Assembly (NCBI RefSeq): GCF_030523875.1
Contig: NZ_JAUNHR010000009.1
Span: 8,709 to 44,077, forward strand
DNA length: 35,369 nt
DNA from: Micrococcus sp.
GTDB lineage: Bacteria; Actinomycetota; Actinomycetes; Actinomycetales; Micrococcaceae
Reading direction: 5' to 3'
This document shows, piece after piece, positions 35,365-35,369 of the stretch. A program made the position numbers and the translations under genes. How positions within the stretch are numbered: the first letter of the stretch is position 1; each line of letters opens with the position of its first letter. A model generated the notes under the pieces. It was given only the letters and a program-made list of their open reading frames with translations. It did no database searches and had not been told where the DNA came from.

Positions 35365-35369
35365 GCGGG
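35361..35369 (+). CDS. Start of next gene (partial, cut by window end)
   Basis: An ATG at 35361 overlaps the epsilon-subunit stop by 4 nt (ATGA) and continues open (MSG) to the window end. In many actinobacteria the gene after accE encodes the nucleotide pyrophosphatase Maf; only three codons are visible, so that identity is a guess from gene order. Confidence 0.4.

Overview
The window is very GC-rich and reads as chromosomal DNA of a high-GC actinobacterium, most likely of the Micrococcaceae (Micrococcus-like). This rests on strong G/C third-position bias, frequent GTG starts, many 4-nt stop/start overlaps, TANNNT-type -10 boxes lying 6-8 nt before start codons, a SAM-IV riboswitch, and an acyl-CoA carboxylase beta-epsilon gene pair. 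No plasmid, phage, IS, CRISPR, rRNA or tRNA signal was seen. The species assignment is inference.

Layout, left to right. (1) 88-1383 (+) is an MFS exporter whose tail overlaps the tail of a convergent three-gene unit at 4361-1328 (-): a YgiB/DUF1190-like lipoprotein, a YgiC-type ATP-grasp ligase of the glutathionylspermidine synthase family, and an APC amino-acid permease. (2) 7635-4521 (-) is glycyl-tRNA synthetase, a GNAT protein and a short cation-efflux-like membrane protein. (3) 11270-7773 (-) is a TPP-riboswitch-controlled ykoF-ykoE-ykoD-ykoC ECF importer for thiamine or its precursor. (4) 11522-13541 holds an S4-domain RNA-binding protein (+), a serine carboxylesterase (-) and an SGNH hydrolase (+). 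(5) 16303-13590 (-) is a SAM-IV riboswitch followed by metY and metX (direct sulfhydrylation route to homocysteine). (6) 16499-19191 holds a VOC/glyoxalase-like protein (+), a CPBP membrane protease-like protein (-) and an APH-type phosphotransferase (+). (7) 22694-19280 (-) is gatC-gatA-gatB. (8) 25610-22832 (-) is a cholesterol-oxidase-like GMC flavoenzyme, a Tat-type exported protein and a GNAT protein. (9) 32899-25706 (-) is a tightly packed run: birA, a PH-domain membrane protein, a class III adenylate cyclase, a PP2C phosphatase, ligA, an inositol-monophosphatase-like enzyme and a membrane-anchored glutaredoxin/mycoredoxin-like protein. (10) 33029-35369 (+) is a DUF1622 membrane protein, the acyl-CoA carboxylase beta subunit, its epsilon subunit, and the first codons of another gene.

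The genes cooperate in recognisable blocks. YkoFEDC imports a thiamine compound under TPP feedback. MetY/MetX are under SAM feedback. GatCAB amidates mischarged tRNA. BirA would biotinylate the carboxylase that AccD and AccE belong to. The less expected parts are the YgiB/YgiC/APC module in a lineage that should use mycothiol rather than glutathione, the leader-less cholesterol-oxidase homologue paired with a Tat-type exported protein, the cyclase/PP2C/PH run, and the repeated leaderless promoter layout. I did not find an obviously unprecedented defence or mobile system; the first two are the best candidates for undescribed biology.

Gene-free stretches over 300 bases: only 16094-16498, which holds the SAM-IV riboswitch and two divergent promoters. 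Positions 1-87 are repetitive GC-rich upstream sequence with nothing else recognisable.
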